DNA of 64,000 nt, from positions 1,140,708-1,204,707 of the forward strand of contig NZ_AP019551.1 in NCBI RefSeq assembly GCF_009936215.1, written 5' to 3'. The number at the start of each line of letters is the position of its first letter. Positions within the stretch are counted from its first letter, which is position 1. Positions 8,588 through 16,798 of the stretch are shown one piece after another. The notes below the pieces were generated by a model, which saw nothing but the letters and a program-made list of their open reading frames with translations, had not been told where the DNA came from and did not search any database. The translations under genes and the position numbers were made by a program. The stretch is from Athalassotoga saccharophila. GTDB taxonomy: Bacteria; Thermotogota; Thermotogae; Mesoaciditogales; Mesoaciditogaceae.

Positions 8588-8695
8588 ACCCGTGGCAAAT
8601 GGCACGTAGCGGGTGGCGTGTAGCACGTAGAAAATAGAGATTAGAGAAATTTGTGATTCGTAATCCAGCAAAAGCAGTCATTAGTGATTAGACAT
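8588..8695 (+). repeat. Diverged copy of the dispersed repeat downstream of the pilin
   Basis: The head CCCGTGGCAAATGGCACGTAG and GCGGGTGGCGTGTAGCACGT of the repeat family is recognisable, followed by a degraded AT-rich body (TAGAGATTAGAGAAATTTGTG). The central inverted repeat is no longer clear. It lies between the pilin gene and the terminator that ends the pilin transcript. Confidence 0.45.
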
Positions 8696-8748
8696 TAGAG
8701 AGAAAAGAGAAGATATTTAAAGTAATTTGAAGATAATCGAAGATAAAA

Positions 8749-8774
8749 TTAGGAGATCGTCAAAGATCTCCTAT
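8749..8774 (+). terminator. Hairpin between pilin and ABC exporter genes
   Basis: TAGGAGATC and GATCTCCTA form a 9-bp stem with a GTCAAA loop, followed by a weak T run (TTTCTG) on the plus strand. It is placed where both the pilin transcript and the convergent ABC operon could end. Confidence 0.55.
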
Positions 8775-8803
8775 TTCTGTTCGTAATCGTTCAAAATCGC
8801 CTT

Positions 8804-9982
8804 TTATGCCCTTTCGATTGATTTTTTCAAAAGCGCGAATGTCATCGATACTCCAAACCATATCGCAGGGACAAAGAAGTTCATCCACATTGGAGTTGGA
8901 GATTGGGAGACTCTTAAAAACTCTCTCATGGCATTTGTCGCGTACCACAAAGGATTCGCGTACACGAATATTTTTATGTACCACGGAAGGTTGAAAAGTG
9001 GAAAGTATATTCCGGCAAGGAATTCGAGAGGAAGGTTTACAACGCTCGAAAGTGCGCTCACGGCCACGGCGCTCGAGACTGCCATTCCTATTGCAAACCC
9101 CATCGCCGTGTAGACTGCGCAGGAGAAAAGATAATACAAAAATGCCTGAATCGAAAAGATATCAACACGTGCCTCCATTACAAAAACCGCAAAGATCGCA
9201 AGGCCTAAGTATTGAATTATCATGATGATTATTCTCGAGAAGGTGAATCCGAAAAAGAAACTCGGAGGGCTCATCGGCGTTGTCGAATATTTTTTTAAAA
9301 CCTTTCCGTATCTCAAAAAAGAAAGTTTGGGAGCGACCAAAATTAGGCCCGTTGTGAAAGAGGCTATAACGAGAATTCCCGGAGTTACAAAATCGGTGTA
9401 GGATGGTGAGCCCATTATCTCACCGAGTATTTTTGAGTTAACCGTTATGTTTTTTATACTTTGCCCAAGCGTTTTTGAAAAGAAGGTATTTATTTGCGAT
9501 GTAAGGCCCGATATCATGCCCTGCGCCAAAGCAGACGAGGCCCTGTTTGGTACATAATACGTCTCAAGGCTGACGGGAAAAAATTTAAGTCCCATTTTAG
9601 AAAGCAAAATCATCCTCGCTATGGACTGATCAAAATCTTGAGGGATGACAACTAAGATGTCATCTTGACCGTAGAGAATCTTCTCTATCGCTTGAGATTT
9701 TTGGGATGGATCCATAACCGTCAAGGTAAAGACGGCGCCCTTGTTTGGAAAGGACATCGATTTGAGTACCTGAACAACTTTATTTGAAAAGTCGAAATTC
9801 GACCCGGATTCGTTTATGAGAATCACGTTGAAATTCATTGATCCCTGCATTCCAAGATTTGAAAATGCCAAAACGAGAAGAACAAGCAAAAGAATTGGAA
9901 AGATGATAACCCAGAATATAGATCTCCTGTTTCTCAAATCTGAAAGCAAGTGAAATTTAAAGAACTTCCAGAATGCCTTCAA
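8804..9982 (-). CDS. ABC-2 type exporter permease
   Basis: Membrane subunit of an ABC exporter, 392 residues. One N-terminal membrane helix (RSIFWVIIFPILLLVLLVLAF), a large extracytoplasmic domain at about 45-185, then five or six helices from about residue 200 to 385, the layout of the ABC2_membrane_3 (YhgE/DrrB-like) families. The substrate cannot be told from sequence; lipids, drugs or a surface product are all possible. It overlaps the ATPase gene by 4 nt and is translated after it. Confidence 0.85.
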   Translation of the reverse strand: MKAFWKFFKFHLLSDLRNRRSIFWVIIFPILLLVLLVLAFSNLGMQGSMNFNVILINESGSNFDFSNKVVQVLKSMSFPNKGAVFTLTVMDPSQKSQAIEKILYGQDDILVVIPQDFDQSIARMILLSKMGLKFFPVSLETYYVPNRASSALAQGMISGLTSQINTFFSKTLGQSIKNITVNSKILGEIMGSPSYTDFVTPGILVIASFTTGLILVAPKLSFLRYGKVLKKYSTTPMSPPSFFFGFTFSRIIIMIIQYLGLAIFAVFVMEARVDIFSIQAFLYYLFSCAVYTAMGFAIGMAVSSAVAVSALSSVVNLPLEFLAGIYFPLFNLPWYIKIFVYANPLWYATNAMREFLRVSQSPTPMWMNFFVPAIWFGVSMTFALLKKSIERA

Positions 9983-10890
9983 TCTCTTAATCCCCTTCCG
10001 GTAAGAGTTAAAAATACATCCTCCAACGTTGGTTCAACAAGAGATATATCTGTTATCTTTACCGAATTTCTCTTTGACCATTCGACAAGTCCTTCGAGGG
10101 TTGTTGTGATATCATCCGTCTCTATTCTGAAATGATCGTCTACAACGTCAACAGATCTCAATTCTTCGATGATAGATTTTGAAGGCAATTCAGCGCACAT
10201 AAAATCTATCTCGCTCTTTCCTCCGTATTTTCTTATAAGGTTTTTCGGGGTGTCGCTTGCGACGATCCTTCCTCTGTCTATTATCGATATTCTATCGCAA
10301 AGGGTTTGAGCCTCTTCCATGTAATGAGTTGTCAAAAAGACAGTTTTGCCACTTTTTTTGAGATCTCTTACGAGTTGCCAGACTGATTCCCTCGATTGCG
10401 GATCGAGTCCAACTGTGGGCTCGTCTAAAAAGATAATGTCTGGATCGTTGACAAGAGCCGTTGCTATGGCAAGTCTCTGGCGTTGTCCGCCAGAAAGATT
10501 GTCTGTAAAATCCTCTGCCTTTTCTTCTATCTGAACCATCTTTATTATCTCTTCGGGAGATTTTGCATTTTTGAAAAAGGAGGCAAATAGTTCGATGACT
10601 TCTTTCACTTTTAGATGATCGAGAAACCTTGTCTCCTGAAGGACAACGCCTATTCTCTCCTTTACAAAAGATGGAGTTTGACCATGTATCTTATGACCAA
10701 AGAAGGTTATTTCGCCCTCGCCGGCCTTTCTGAGTCCTTCGAGTATCTCGACCGTCGTCGTTTTGCCGGCTCCATTTGGGCCGAGAAATCCAAAGATTTC
10801 CCCCTTGTAAAGATCTATATCTATCCCCTTCAAAGCCTCAAAACGTCCATATCTCTTCTTCAAATTTCTCACTTCTAAAACCTTCTCCAT
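9979..10890 (-). CDS. ABC transporter ATP-binding protein (DrrA/CcmA type)
   Basis: Nucleotide-binding subunit of 303 residues. Walker A is GPNGAGKTTTVEIL (from residue 39), the Q loop is VLQETRFLDHL, the signature NLSGGQRQRLAIATAL, Walker B DIIFLDEPTVGLDPQ, and the switch histidine TTHYMEEA. A C-terminal domain of about 80 residues after residue 220 is typical of the DrrA-like exporter class. It is the first gene of a two-gene operon; AT-rich TATAGT/TATAAT words upstream (10895-10915, minus strand) could serve as -10 elements. Confidence 0.92.
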   Translation of the reverse strand: MEKVLEVRNLKKRYGRFEALKGIDIDLYKGEIFGFLGPNGAGKTTTVEILEGLRKAGEGEITFFGHKIHGQTPSFVKERIGVVLQETRFLDHLKVKEVIELFASFFKNAKSPEEIIKMVQIEEKAEDFTDNLSGGQRQRLAIATALVNDPDIIFLDEPTVGLDPQSRESVWQLVRDLKKSGKTVFLTTHYMEEAQTLCDRISIIDRGRIVASDTPKNLIRKYGGKSEIDFMCAELPSKSIIEELRSVDVVDDHFRIETDDITTTLEGLVEWSKRNSVKITDISLVEPTLEDVFLTLTGRGLRD

Positions 10891-10984
10891 TTTATCACCT
10901 TGATAATTATACTATAATTTCTGCTTTTTCTACGTGTCATAAGCCACAGGTTCACTTCACGTATTTCGAGAGATTTCACAAAAA

Positions 10985-10993
10985 TGGTATAAT
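10985..10993 (+). promoter_or_regulatory. Extended -10 promoter element for the folE2 run
   Basis: TGG-TATAAT forms an extended -10 box 30 bp before the folE2 start. The -35 position has only a weak match (TTCGAG). AAAGGAG at 11009-11015 is the ribosome site. Confidence 0.5.
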
Positions 10994-11022
10994 TAGTCTG
11001 TTCTTACGAAAGGAGCATTTCG

Positions 11023-11808
11023 ATGGAACTTCCGGATGTACAAAGTGAGAGGGACGTAAGAAATGTTTACATAGATAAAGTTGGCGTGAGTGATATAATC
11101 TATCCAATTGTCGTTTTGGATAAGACAAATGATTATCAGAATACCGTTGGAAAGATAAACATGTACGTCGATCTGCCCAAGGACTTCAGGGGTACCCACA
11201 TGAGTAGATTTGTAGAGGTCTTAAACGCTCACATGGGAAAGATGACGATTCAAAATATGGAAAGAATCCTCGATGATATGAAATCAAAACTCAACGCCGA
11301 AGTTTCCCACCTTGAGGTTGAATTCGATTATTTCGTGATGCGTCAGGCACCAATTTCAAAGATATCGAGTTACACGCCTTACAAGGCAAAGTTCATCTCA
11401 AAAAAGGACAAAAATTTCGATTTCATCCTCGAGGTCATCGTACCGGTTCACACTTTGTGTCCATGCTCGAAAGAGATAAGCGAGAGAGGGGCACACAATC
11501 AAAGGGCGAAGGCAGATATATCTGTAAGGATGAACAAAATAGTGTGGATAGAAGATCTCATAGATGTGGCCGAAAGTTCGGCCTCGGCCCCGCTCTTTAC
11601 ACTCTTAAAGCGAGAAGACGAAAAATACGTAACTGAAAGTGCATACGATAATCCCAAATTCGTCGAAGATATAGTGAGAGACATCTCTTTAAAACTCGAA
11701 AGGGATGAAAGAATAACATGGTACAACATAAGAGTTACAAGTTATGAATCAATTCATCCTCACAATGCTTACGCGTGCCACGATCAATGGAAGGAGCTTG
11801 CAAAATGA
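11023..11808 (+). CDS. folE2: GTP cyclohydrolase FolE2 (type IB)
   Basis: Opens the GTP ring to give 7,8-dihydroneopterin triphosphate for folate and related pterins, using a metal other than strictly zinc. At 261 residues it matches the FolE2/MptA family: N-terminal DVQSERDVRNVYIDKVGV, RGTHMSRFVEVLN, and the metal and catalytic region VHTLCPCSKEISERGAHNQR with its active-site cysteine. It supplies the folate used by gcvT. It is the first gene of a long tight plus-strand run, and its TGA overlaps the ATG of amrS. Confidence 0.93.
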   Translation: MELPDVQSERDVRNVYIDKVGVSDIIYPIVVLDKTNDYQNTVGKINMYVDLPKDFRGTHMSRFVEVLNAHMGKMTIQNMERILDDMKSKLNAEVSHLEVEFDYFVMRQAPISKISSYTPYKAKFISKKDKNFDFILEVIVPVHTLCPCSKEISERGAHNQRAKADISVRMNKIVWIEDLIDVAESSASAPLFTLLKREDEKYVTESAYDNPKFVEDIVRDISLKLERDERITWYNIRVTSYESIHPHNAYACHDQWKELAK

Positions 11809-12791
11809 GAGAGGCTCTTTTTTTTGAGGTTTTAAAGGATGATAGGGTAAGATGCGATCTTTGTCCGCACCATTGCGTGTTAAAGGTTGGACAAAGCGGG
11901 ATATGCAACGCGCGCAAAAACATAGACGGGATATTGTACTCTCTCAACTATGGTCAGGTATCCGGTATCTCCATGGATCCGGTCGAAAAAAAGCCTCTTT
12001 TTCATTTCTTTCCGGGCGAAGGAATCCTATCCGTCGGAAGTTGGGGATGCAATATGTCATGCCCTTATTGCCAGAACTGGGAGATATCCCATGCCATTCC
12101 GCGGGTGAGAGAATTTCCTCCGGATCAAATAGCAACGCTTGCAAAGGATCATAAATCTTTTGGAATAGCCTACACATATTCCGAGCCGGTAGTCTGGTTT
12201 GAGTATGTCTTAGATTGTGCCCGCGTTGCGATGAAAGAAGGCCTTCACAACGTGCTTGTAACTAACGGTTTTATAGAGGAAAAACCCTTTAAACTTTTGA
12301 TCCAGTACTTTTCTGCCATGAACATAGACGTTAAATCCTTCAAAGAAGATTATTACAAAAAGGTCCTCGGTGGAAATAGAGACATCGTGATGAAAAATGT
12401 TGAGATGGCTTACAAGGCCGGCATTCATATAGAACTGACAACGCTTGTCGTTCCCGAAGACAACGATTCTGAAGAAGAGATAGAGGGCATAGCGAAATGG
12501 ATAAGCACGATAGACAAATCTATCCCTCTTCATCTTTCAAGATACTTTCCGAATTACAAGTACGATAGACCTCCCACAGATCCCGATAAACTCGAAAATC
12601 TTTGGCATGTTGCCAAAGAGTATCTCGATTACGTCTACATTGGAAATATTCCCGGAATGCATGAAGACACCGTGTGCCCGAAATGCGGTAATCTTGTGAT
12701 AAAACGCAATGGATACAATGTCGAAATAGTAGGTCTTGACAAGGAGGGGAACTGCACAAATTGTGGCCATCACATAGCGATAAGAAAGTGA
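11805..12791 (+). CDS. amrS: AmmeMemoRadiSam system radical SAM enzyme
   Basis: A 328-residue radical SAM protein. An N-terminal cysteine cluster CDLCPHHC precedes the radical SAM triad CNMSCPYC (around residue 85), and a C-terminal zinc ribbon CPKCG ... CTNCG closes the protein. This arrangement is that of AmrS/PflA-like proteins of the AmmeMemoRadiSam system, whose reaction is not established. A Memo partner lies far away at 32.8 kb; the AMMECR1 partner is not in the window. The start at 11805 is set by a GGAAGGAG site and the ATGA overlap with folE2. Confidence 0.9.
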   Translation: MREALFFEVLKDDRVRCDLCPHHCVLKVGQSGICNARKNIDGILYSLNYGQVSGISMDPVEKKPLFHFFPGEGILSVGSWGCNMSCPYCQNWEISHAIPRVREFPPDQIATLAKDHKSFGIAYTYSEPVVWFEYVLDCARVAMKEGLHNVLVTNGFIEEKPFKLLIQYFSAMNIDVKSFKEDYYKKVLGGNRDIVMKNVEMAYKAGIHIELTTLVVPEDNDSEEEIEGIAKWISTIDKSIPLHLSRYFPNYKYDRPPTDPDKLENLWHVAKEYLDYVYIGNIPGMHEDTVCPKCGNLVIKRNGYNVEIVGLDKEGNCTNCGHHIAIRK

Positions 12792-13801
12792 ATTTTTTAT
12801 CGGTCCGTAGCATTTTAATATCTGTTACTCTCATCTTGATCGTTTTGGTCGTGATCTTTGTCGCACTGACAAGAAAGCCTCCTCAGTATTACGTCCAATA
12901 TGGAACGGCGCTTGGAACCAATGTGAAGATCTCTTATGCGACTTCGAAGGGAAATGCAAAAGAGGTAGTCGATCAAATGTTTGCAATCCTCGATAAAGTC
13001 AACGACACTTTCAATCCATGGCTCGTTGGATCCGAACTTTACAATCTCAACCATTCGGACGGGAAGTGGGTCAAGGTAAGTCCACAGTTAATGGATGTTC
13101 TAAAATACTCAATCGCGATTGCCCAAGAAACGAATGGAAGTTTTGATCCAACAATAGGGAGACTTACAGATTTGTGGGGATTTAATTCGACTGATTCGAA
13201 AAAGTGGCATCTGCCATCTGCTTCCGAGATAGCGAATGCATTATCGCATGTGGGGTATCAAAATGTGCAGTTCGACGGAGACAAAGTAAGAATTTTAAAT
13301 GGCGCGTGGATAGATCTTGGTGGAATCGCTAAAGGATATGCAGTTGAACTTTTGGTCAAATTTGCAAAGGAAAATGATCCTTCATCTACAGGCTACGTTG
13401 ACATAGGAGGGGACATAGGAATAATAGGTCCAAAGTATGGGAACCAGCCGTGGAAGATAGGAGTAAGGAATCCCGACGGAGGTCCAAACGATGCTATAAC
13501 CTATGTTGATCTTTACAGTGGTTACATAGCGACTTCTGGTGATTATGAAAGATACATAACCGTGGGAGGAAGGAGATATTACCACATCCTAAATCCAAAG
13601 ACTGGATACTCTCAAAATTATTTCCAGTCAGTCACGTCAATTTCTGACAGCGGGATGCTTTCAGATGCTTTTGGTACGGCCGCCATGGTTTCTGGTCCGA
13701 ATTATTTGAATCAATGGGCAGCCGAAATGGGAGTGGCGTATCTTGCGATAAATAACGGTCAAATGCAATCGAATGAATTGTGGAACGAATATGCCCAGTG
13801 A
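12761..13801 (+). CDS. apbE: FAD:protein FMN transferase ApbE, apparently active copy
   Basis: Membrane-anchored flavin transferase that attaches FMN to Thr or Ser of extracytoplasmic proteins. One N-terminal helix (ILISVTLILIVLVVIFVAL) anchors it outside. Family motifs are intact: GSELYNLNHSDG, DPTIGRLTDLWGF, the signature DLGGIAKGYAVEL (near residue 185), YVDIGGDIGIIG, ATSGDYERY and the metal-binding SDAFGTA. The start is uncertain: TTG at 12761 has AAGGAGGGG upstream, while GTG at 12788 overlaps the amrS stop without a clear site. No FMN-binding target domain is seen in the window. Confidence 0.9.
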   Translation: MWPSHSDKKVNFLSVRSILISVTLILIVLVVIFVALTRKPPQYYVQYGTALGTNVKISYATSKGNAKEVVDQMFAILDKVNDTFNPWLVGSELYNLNHSDGKWVKVSPQLMDVLKYSIAIAQETNGSFDPTIGRLTDLWGFNSTDSKKWHLPSASEIANALSHVGYQNVQFDGDKVRILNGAWIDLGGIAKGYAVELLVKFAKENDPSSTGYVDIGGDIGIIGPKYGNQPWKIGVRNPDGGPNDAITYVDLYSGYIATSGDYERYITVGGRRYYHILNPKTGYSQNYFQSVTSISDSGMLSDAFGTAAMVSGPNYLNQWAAEMGVAYLAINNGQMQSNELWNEYAQ

Positions 13802-14312
13802 ATTAAGCGCAAAAAAGATAACAACTTACGGAATGCTCATAGCCGTTGGCTCGGCCATATACGTTCTCGAAAATTACGCGCCATTTCCAGTGCCGATTCC
13901 GGGCGCGAGATGGGGCTTTTCGAATATGGTCATAGTTTATGCTCTCTCTGATACTCCAATTTCTTGGCTTGTGGTTTTAACCATAGGTAAATCGCTCATA
14001 GGAAGTTTGCTCGGAGGAACCTTCCTTGCGCCAACATTTTTGATGGGATTTTTGGGATCGATTGGCTCAACCTTTGTAATGTATCTTTCATTTTTTGCCA
14101 TGAAAAATCGCACAGGTTTAGTTTTTCATAGCGTTCTTGGCGCTCTAACGAACAATTTTGTTCAGGTTTTGATAGGAGTTCAAATAGTCAACAGTTGGGC
14201 AATAATGTCTTATTTGCCTTACATGGAAATAATAGGTATTCTTTCCGGCATAGCCAATGCGGTGATAGCGGGTGTCCTTGTCAAAAGAGTGAAAAACGAA
14301 AGGAAGATATAG
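13791..14312 (+). CDS. Gx transporter / heptaprenyl diphosphate synthase component I family
   Basis: An integral membrane protein of 173 residues with about five hydrophobic segments. PVPIPGARWGFSNMVIVYAL and GTFLAPTFLMGFLGSIGS are typical of the HepI or Gx transporter family (PF07456 by recollection), whose members often lie with ApbE and NusG-II genes and resemble small-molecule ECF-type S components. The substrate is unknown; a flavin or a quinone precursor is a guess from context. The ATG at 13791 lies inside the end of apbE. It is flanked by two apbE paralogues. Confidence 0.82.
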   Translation: MPSELSAKKITTYGMLIAVGSAIYVLENYAPFPVPIPGARWGFSNMVIVYALSDTPISWLVVLTIGKSLIGSLLGGTFLAPTFLMGFLGSIGSTFVMYLSFFAMKNRTGLVFHSVLGALTNNFVQVLIGVQIVNSWAIMSYLPYMEIIGILSGIANAVIAGVLVKRVKNERKI

Positions 14313-15326
14313 GTGAAAAGAGGAGTCATAATAACGATCTTCACGATTGTCGTGGTTGGAGGGGTTATAAGTGCCATCCTTTTCATAAAACCCGCCCCCA
14401 AATATTACACCCGCTACGGGATCGAACTGGGCACGAATGTTGAAATAACATATGCAACATCTAAGGGTAATGCAAAACAGGTAGTTGACGAAATGTTCAA
14501 AAAATTCAATGATTACGAGGAGATCTTCGATCCATGGCTTGCGGGATCCGAACTTTACAATCTAAATCATTCAGATGGAAAATGGACAAAGGTATCTCCG
14601 GCACTTTTGACGGTCATAAGGGATTCGATTGACTTTGCAAAACTCACGAATGGGAGGTTCGATCCGACAATCGGCAGACTTGTGCCGCTTTGGGGATTCA
14701 ACACTGACAACACAAAGAACTGGCATTTACCCTCTTCTCAGGAGATAAAAGATGCTCTAAAGCACGTGGGTTATCAAAATGTCGAGATAAAAGGAGATGA
14801 GGTAAGGCTTTTGAACGGAGTCTGGCTCGATCTCAATGGCATGATGGAAGGGTACATCGCTCAATTGTTCGTTGAAATGGCAAAGCAAAATGATCCGAAT
14901 TCCACGGGATTTGTTGATATAGGTGGAACGATAGGCATAATTGGCCCAAAGAACGGAAATGAACCTTGGATAGTTGGAATTCAAGATCCGAGAGGCAATC
15001 CCAATCAAGCCATATCGTACGTTAAACTTTACAGCGGATACGTTGGCACCTCTGGAGATTACGAAAGGTACATAATAGTGAATGGTAAGAGATATTACCA
15101 CATATTCGATCCCAAAACCGGATATTCCAACGATTATCTTGAATCTGTCACAACGGTATCGACAAGATCGATATATTCAGATGGCTTTGGCGTTTTCTCA
15201 ATGGTGGCAGGCCAAGAGGCGATGAAAGAAATGGCACAAAAGATAGGCGTTGCGTATTATGCGATAGATGAAAATGGGCAGGTTATAAAGAGTGCAAACT
15301 GGGACGAATATGAATACAAAAAATAA
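14313..15326 (+). CDS. ApbE paralogue with degenerate catalytic motifs
   Basis: A 337-residue sister of the apbE gene 1.5 kb upstream, with the same N-terminal anchor (VIITIFTIVVVGGVISAILF) and shared blocks GSELYNLNHSDGKW, DPTIGRL..LWGFN and TSGDYERY. The family signature DLGGIAKGYA is changed to DLNGMMEGYIA (residues 173-183), and the metal-binding SDAFGTA to SDGFGVF (from residue 289), losing the Thr ligand. It is therefore probably not a working flavin transferase; it may bind flavin or partner the active copy. Its GTG start directly follows the Gx transporter stop, behind AAGGAAG. The frame is open and clearly maintained. Confidence 0.85.
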   Translation: MKRGVIITIFTIVVVGGVISAILFIKPAPKYYTRYGIELGTNVEITYATSKGNAKQVVDEMFKKFNDYEEIFDPWLAGSELYNLNHSDGKWTKVSPALLTVIRDSIDFAKLTNGRFDPTIGRLVPLWGFNTDNTKNWHLPSSQEIKDALKHVGYQNVEIKGDEVRLLNGVWLDLNGMMEGYIAQLFVEMAKQNDPNSTGFVDIGGTIGIIGPKNGNEPWIVGIQDPRGNPNQAISYVKLYSGYVGTSGDYERYIIVNGKRYYHIFDPKTGYSNDYLESVTTVSTRSIYSDGFGVFSMVAGQEAMKEMAQKIGVAYYAIDENGQVIKSANWDEYEYKK

Positions 15327-15723
15327 ATTCTTCTCAAAATGGGATCTTCTTTTGATAACACTTTTAGTCGTCGGTCTGGGAATATGGATAGGAGTTAAAC
15401 AATTCTCTCCGCCGGCGGCAAAGGCGGTTATCCTGCTCGATGGGAAGGTATACAAAGTTATCCCGCTTGACAAGAATGCTTATTACAAAATTTATCGCGG
15501 GGATACTTATCTTATGACCGTTGAAACTAAACCCGGCGCAATAAGGGCGACTTATTCGACGAACTGGATCTTTCCACAAACTGAGACAACTCAAGTTAGC
15601 GTCGCGACGGGATGGATTTCGAAGGAAGGTGAGACCATAATAAGCGTCCCAAATAAGATAGTCATATACACCGAAGGTTCAAAGGAAAAAACTTTGTACG
15701 ATGCGATGACATATCAAAATTAG
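15310..15723 (+). CDS. NusG domain II-like extracytoplasmic protein lacking cysteines
   Basis: A 137-residue protein with one N-terminal membrane helix (WDLLLITLLVVGLGIWIGV) and a small beta domain outside. The segment VSVATGWISKEGETIISVPN followed by KIVIYTEG matches the NusG domain II family (PF07009 by recollection), where the pattern normally reads C..KVCVHTGWIS..GQSIVCLPN. All three usual cysteines are replaced here by Ser or Thr. The start is the ATG at 15310, inside the end of the degenerate apbE. It forms a cassette with the two apbE genes and the transporter. Confidence 0.78.
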   Translation: MNTKNKFFSKWDLLLITLLVVGLGIWIGVKQFSPPAAKAVILLDGKVYKVIPLDKNAYYKIYRGDTYLMTVETKPGAIRATYSTNWIFPQTETTQVSVATGWISKEGETIISVPNKIVIYTEGSKEKTLYDAMTYQN

Positions 15724-15731
15724 GTGATAAG

Positions 15732-16283
15732 ATGATAACACTTGCCTCCTCTTCTCCAAGAAGAAAAGAACTCATAAAGAAGATCTTCAAAGAAGTCGAG
15801 ATAGTCAAGCCCGATGTTGATGAACAGGTAATAGAGGGCGAGAGTGCGATCGAGATGGTCAAAAGGCTTTCTACAATGAAGGCGAATTCTGTAAAGCGAG
15901 ATAACATAATCATAGCGGCAGATACAACCGTAGAAATAGATGAAACTATCCTCGGAAAGCCTTTAGACGAGGAAGATGCTTTCAGGATGATCTCGATGCT
16001 GTCTGGAAGATGGCACAAAGTTCATACCGGCGTCTGCATAAGGTATGGTAGTGAATGTATAAGTTTTGTAGAAACTACAAGAGTAAAGTTTCACGATCTC
16101 GATAGAGAGACGATCGTCAATTACGTAAAGTCCGGAGATCCTATGGACAAAGCCGGGGGGTATGGAGTCCAGGAAAATATGGGAATGGTCCTTGTTGAAA
16201 GAATAGAGGGAGATTTCTTCAACGTTGTGGGACTTCCCATCTCTCGAATATGGTGGGAGTTGAAAGGTAGAAAATGGATTTGA
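15732..16283 (+). CDS. maf: Maf family nucleoside triphosphate pyrophosphatase
   Basis: Hydrolyses non-canonical or excess nucleoside triphosphates (dTTP/UTP type) to monophosphates. The 183 residues start ITLASSSPRRKELIKKIF, the phosphate-binding N-terminal motif of Maf, and contain AADTTVEIDETILGKP, RWHKVHTGVC and DKAGGYGVQ with the conserved Gln. The ATG follows AGGTGAT, 8 nt after the NusG-II-like stop. Maf genes commonly sit among housekeeping neighbours, so no special link to the flavin cassette is implied. Confidence 0.92.
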   Translation: MITLASSSPRRKELIKKIFKEVEIVKPDVDEQVIEGESAIEMVKRLSTMKANSVKRDNIIIAADTTVEIDETILGKPLDEEDAFRMISMLSGRWHKVHTGVCIRYGSECISFVETTRVKFHDLDRETIVNYVKSGDPMDKAGGYGVQENMGMVLVERIEGDFFNVVGLPISRIWWELKGRKWI

Positions 16284-16331
16284 TATTATGATTCTTTTAT
16301 GATAAAATCTTATTGAGAATTGATCTCAATA
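16279..16331 (+). promoter_or_regulatory. feoAB promoter with palindromic operator
   Basis: TTGATA (16279-16284) and TAAAAT (16303-16308), 18 bp apart, form a promoter overlapping the end of maf. Just downstream is the palindrome TATTGAGA-ATTGA-TCTCAATA (16311-16331), perfect 8-bp arms around 5 bp, sitting on the expected transcription start. Its position before iron-uptake genes suggests an iron-responsive repressor site (Fur-like half-site TGAGAAT); the exact family is inferred. Confidence 0.6.
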
Positions 16332-16336
16332 AGGGG

Positions 16337-16798
16337 ATGATCTCTATAATATCTCTCAACAAATGTCCAGAAAATACACGATGTATAATTGTAGAATCCG
16401 ATTTGCCAGATTCTTTCAGATCAAGGCTTATGGGTCTTGGGTGGCTTCCGGGACGTGAGATAAAGGTTTTGAGAAAGGCTCCATTTGGAGATCCAACGAT
16501 ATACCTTGTAGATTCAACAGAAATCTCTCTAAGAGAGGACGACAGCAAATTGATAAAGGTTGAGCCTGTGTATCCCGCTCCTTTATCTATCGTAAGTGAA
16601 GGAAGGTACATCGTACTTTACTTTGAAGGTGGAAGGGTCTTTGCCCAAAAAATAAACTCTCTCGGGATTAAAATTGGACAGGAAATAACGGTTTTGCCTC
16701 ATGAGGAAGGCTGCAAGATAAATATCTCCGTCGGTGGTGAAAATATCTTCATAGGCTACGGTATGGCAAACAAAATCTTTGTAGAGAAGAAAAAATGA
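16337..16798 (+). CDS. feoA: FeoA protein with two FeoA/SH3-like domains
   Basis: Cytoplasmic partner of the ferrous iron transporter FeoB. The 153 residues hold two SH3-like FeoA domains: residues 1-75 (ISIISLNKCPENTRCIIVES, RSRLMGLGWLPGREIKVLR) and about 76-153, the second being more diverged. The duplication makes it about twice the usual length. The start at 16337 gives the normal FeoA beginning, but AAGGGG lies directly against the ATG; a TTG at 16313 inside the operator palindrome is less likely. Its stop overlaps the feoB start (ATGA). Confidence 0.85.
   Translation: MISIISLNKCPENTRCIIVESDLPDSFRSRLMGLGWLPGREIKVLRKAPFGDPTIYLVDSTEISLREDDSKLIKVEPVYPAPLSIVSEGRYIVLYFEGGRVFAQKINSLGIKIGQEITVLPHEEGCKINISVGGENIFIGYGMANKIFVEKKK

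Noticed and set aside
15732-16283. maf as part of the flavin cassette
   Set aside because: Maf genes occur in many unrelated neighbourhoods, so its position is not evidence for a flavin role.
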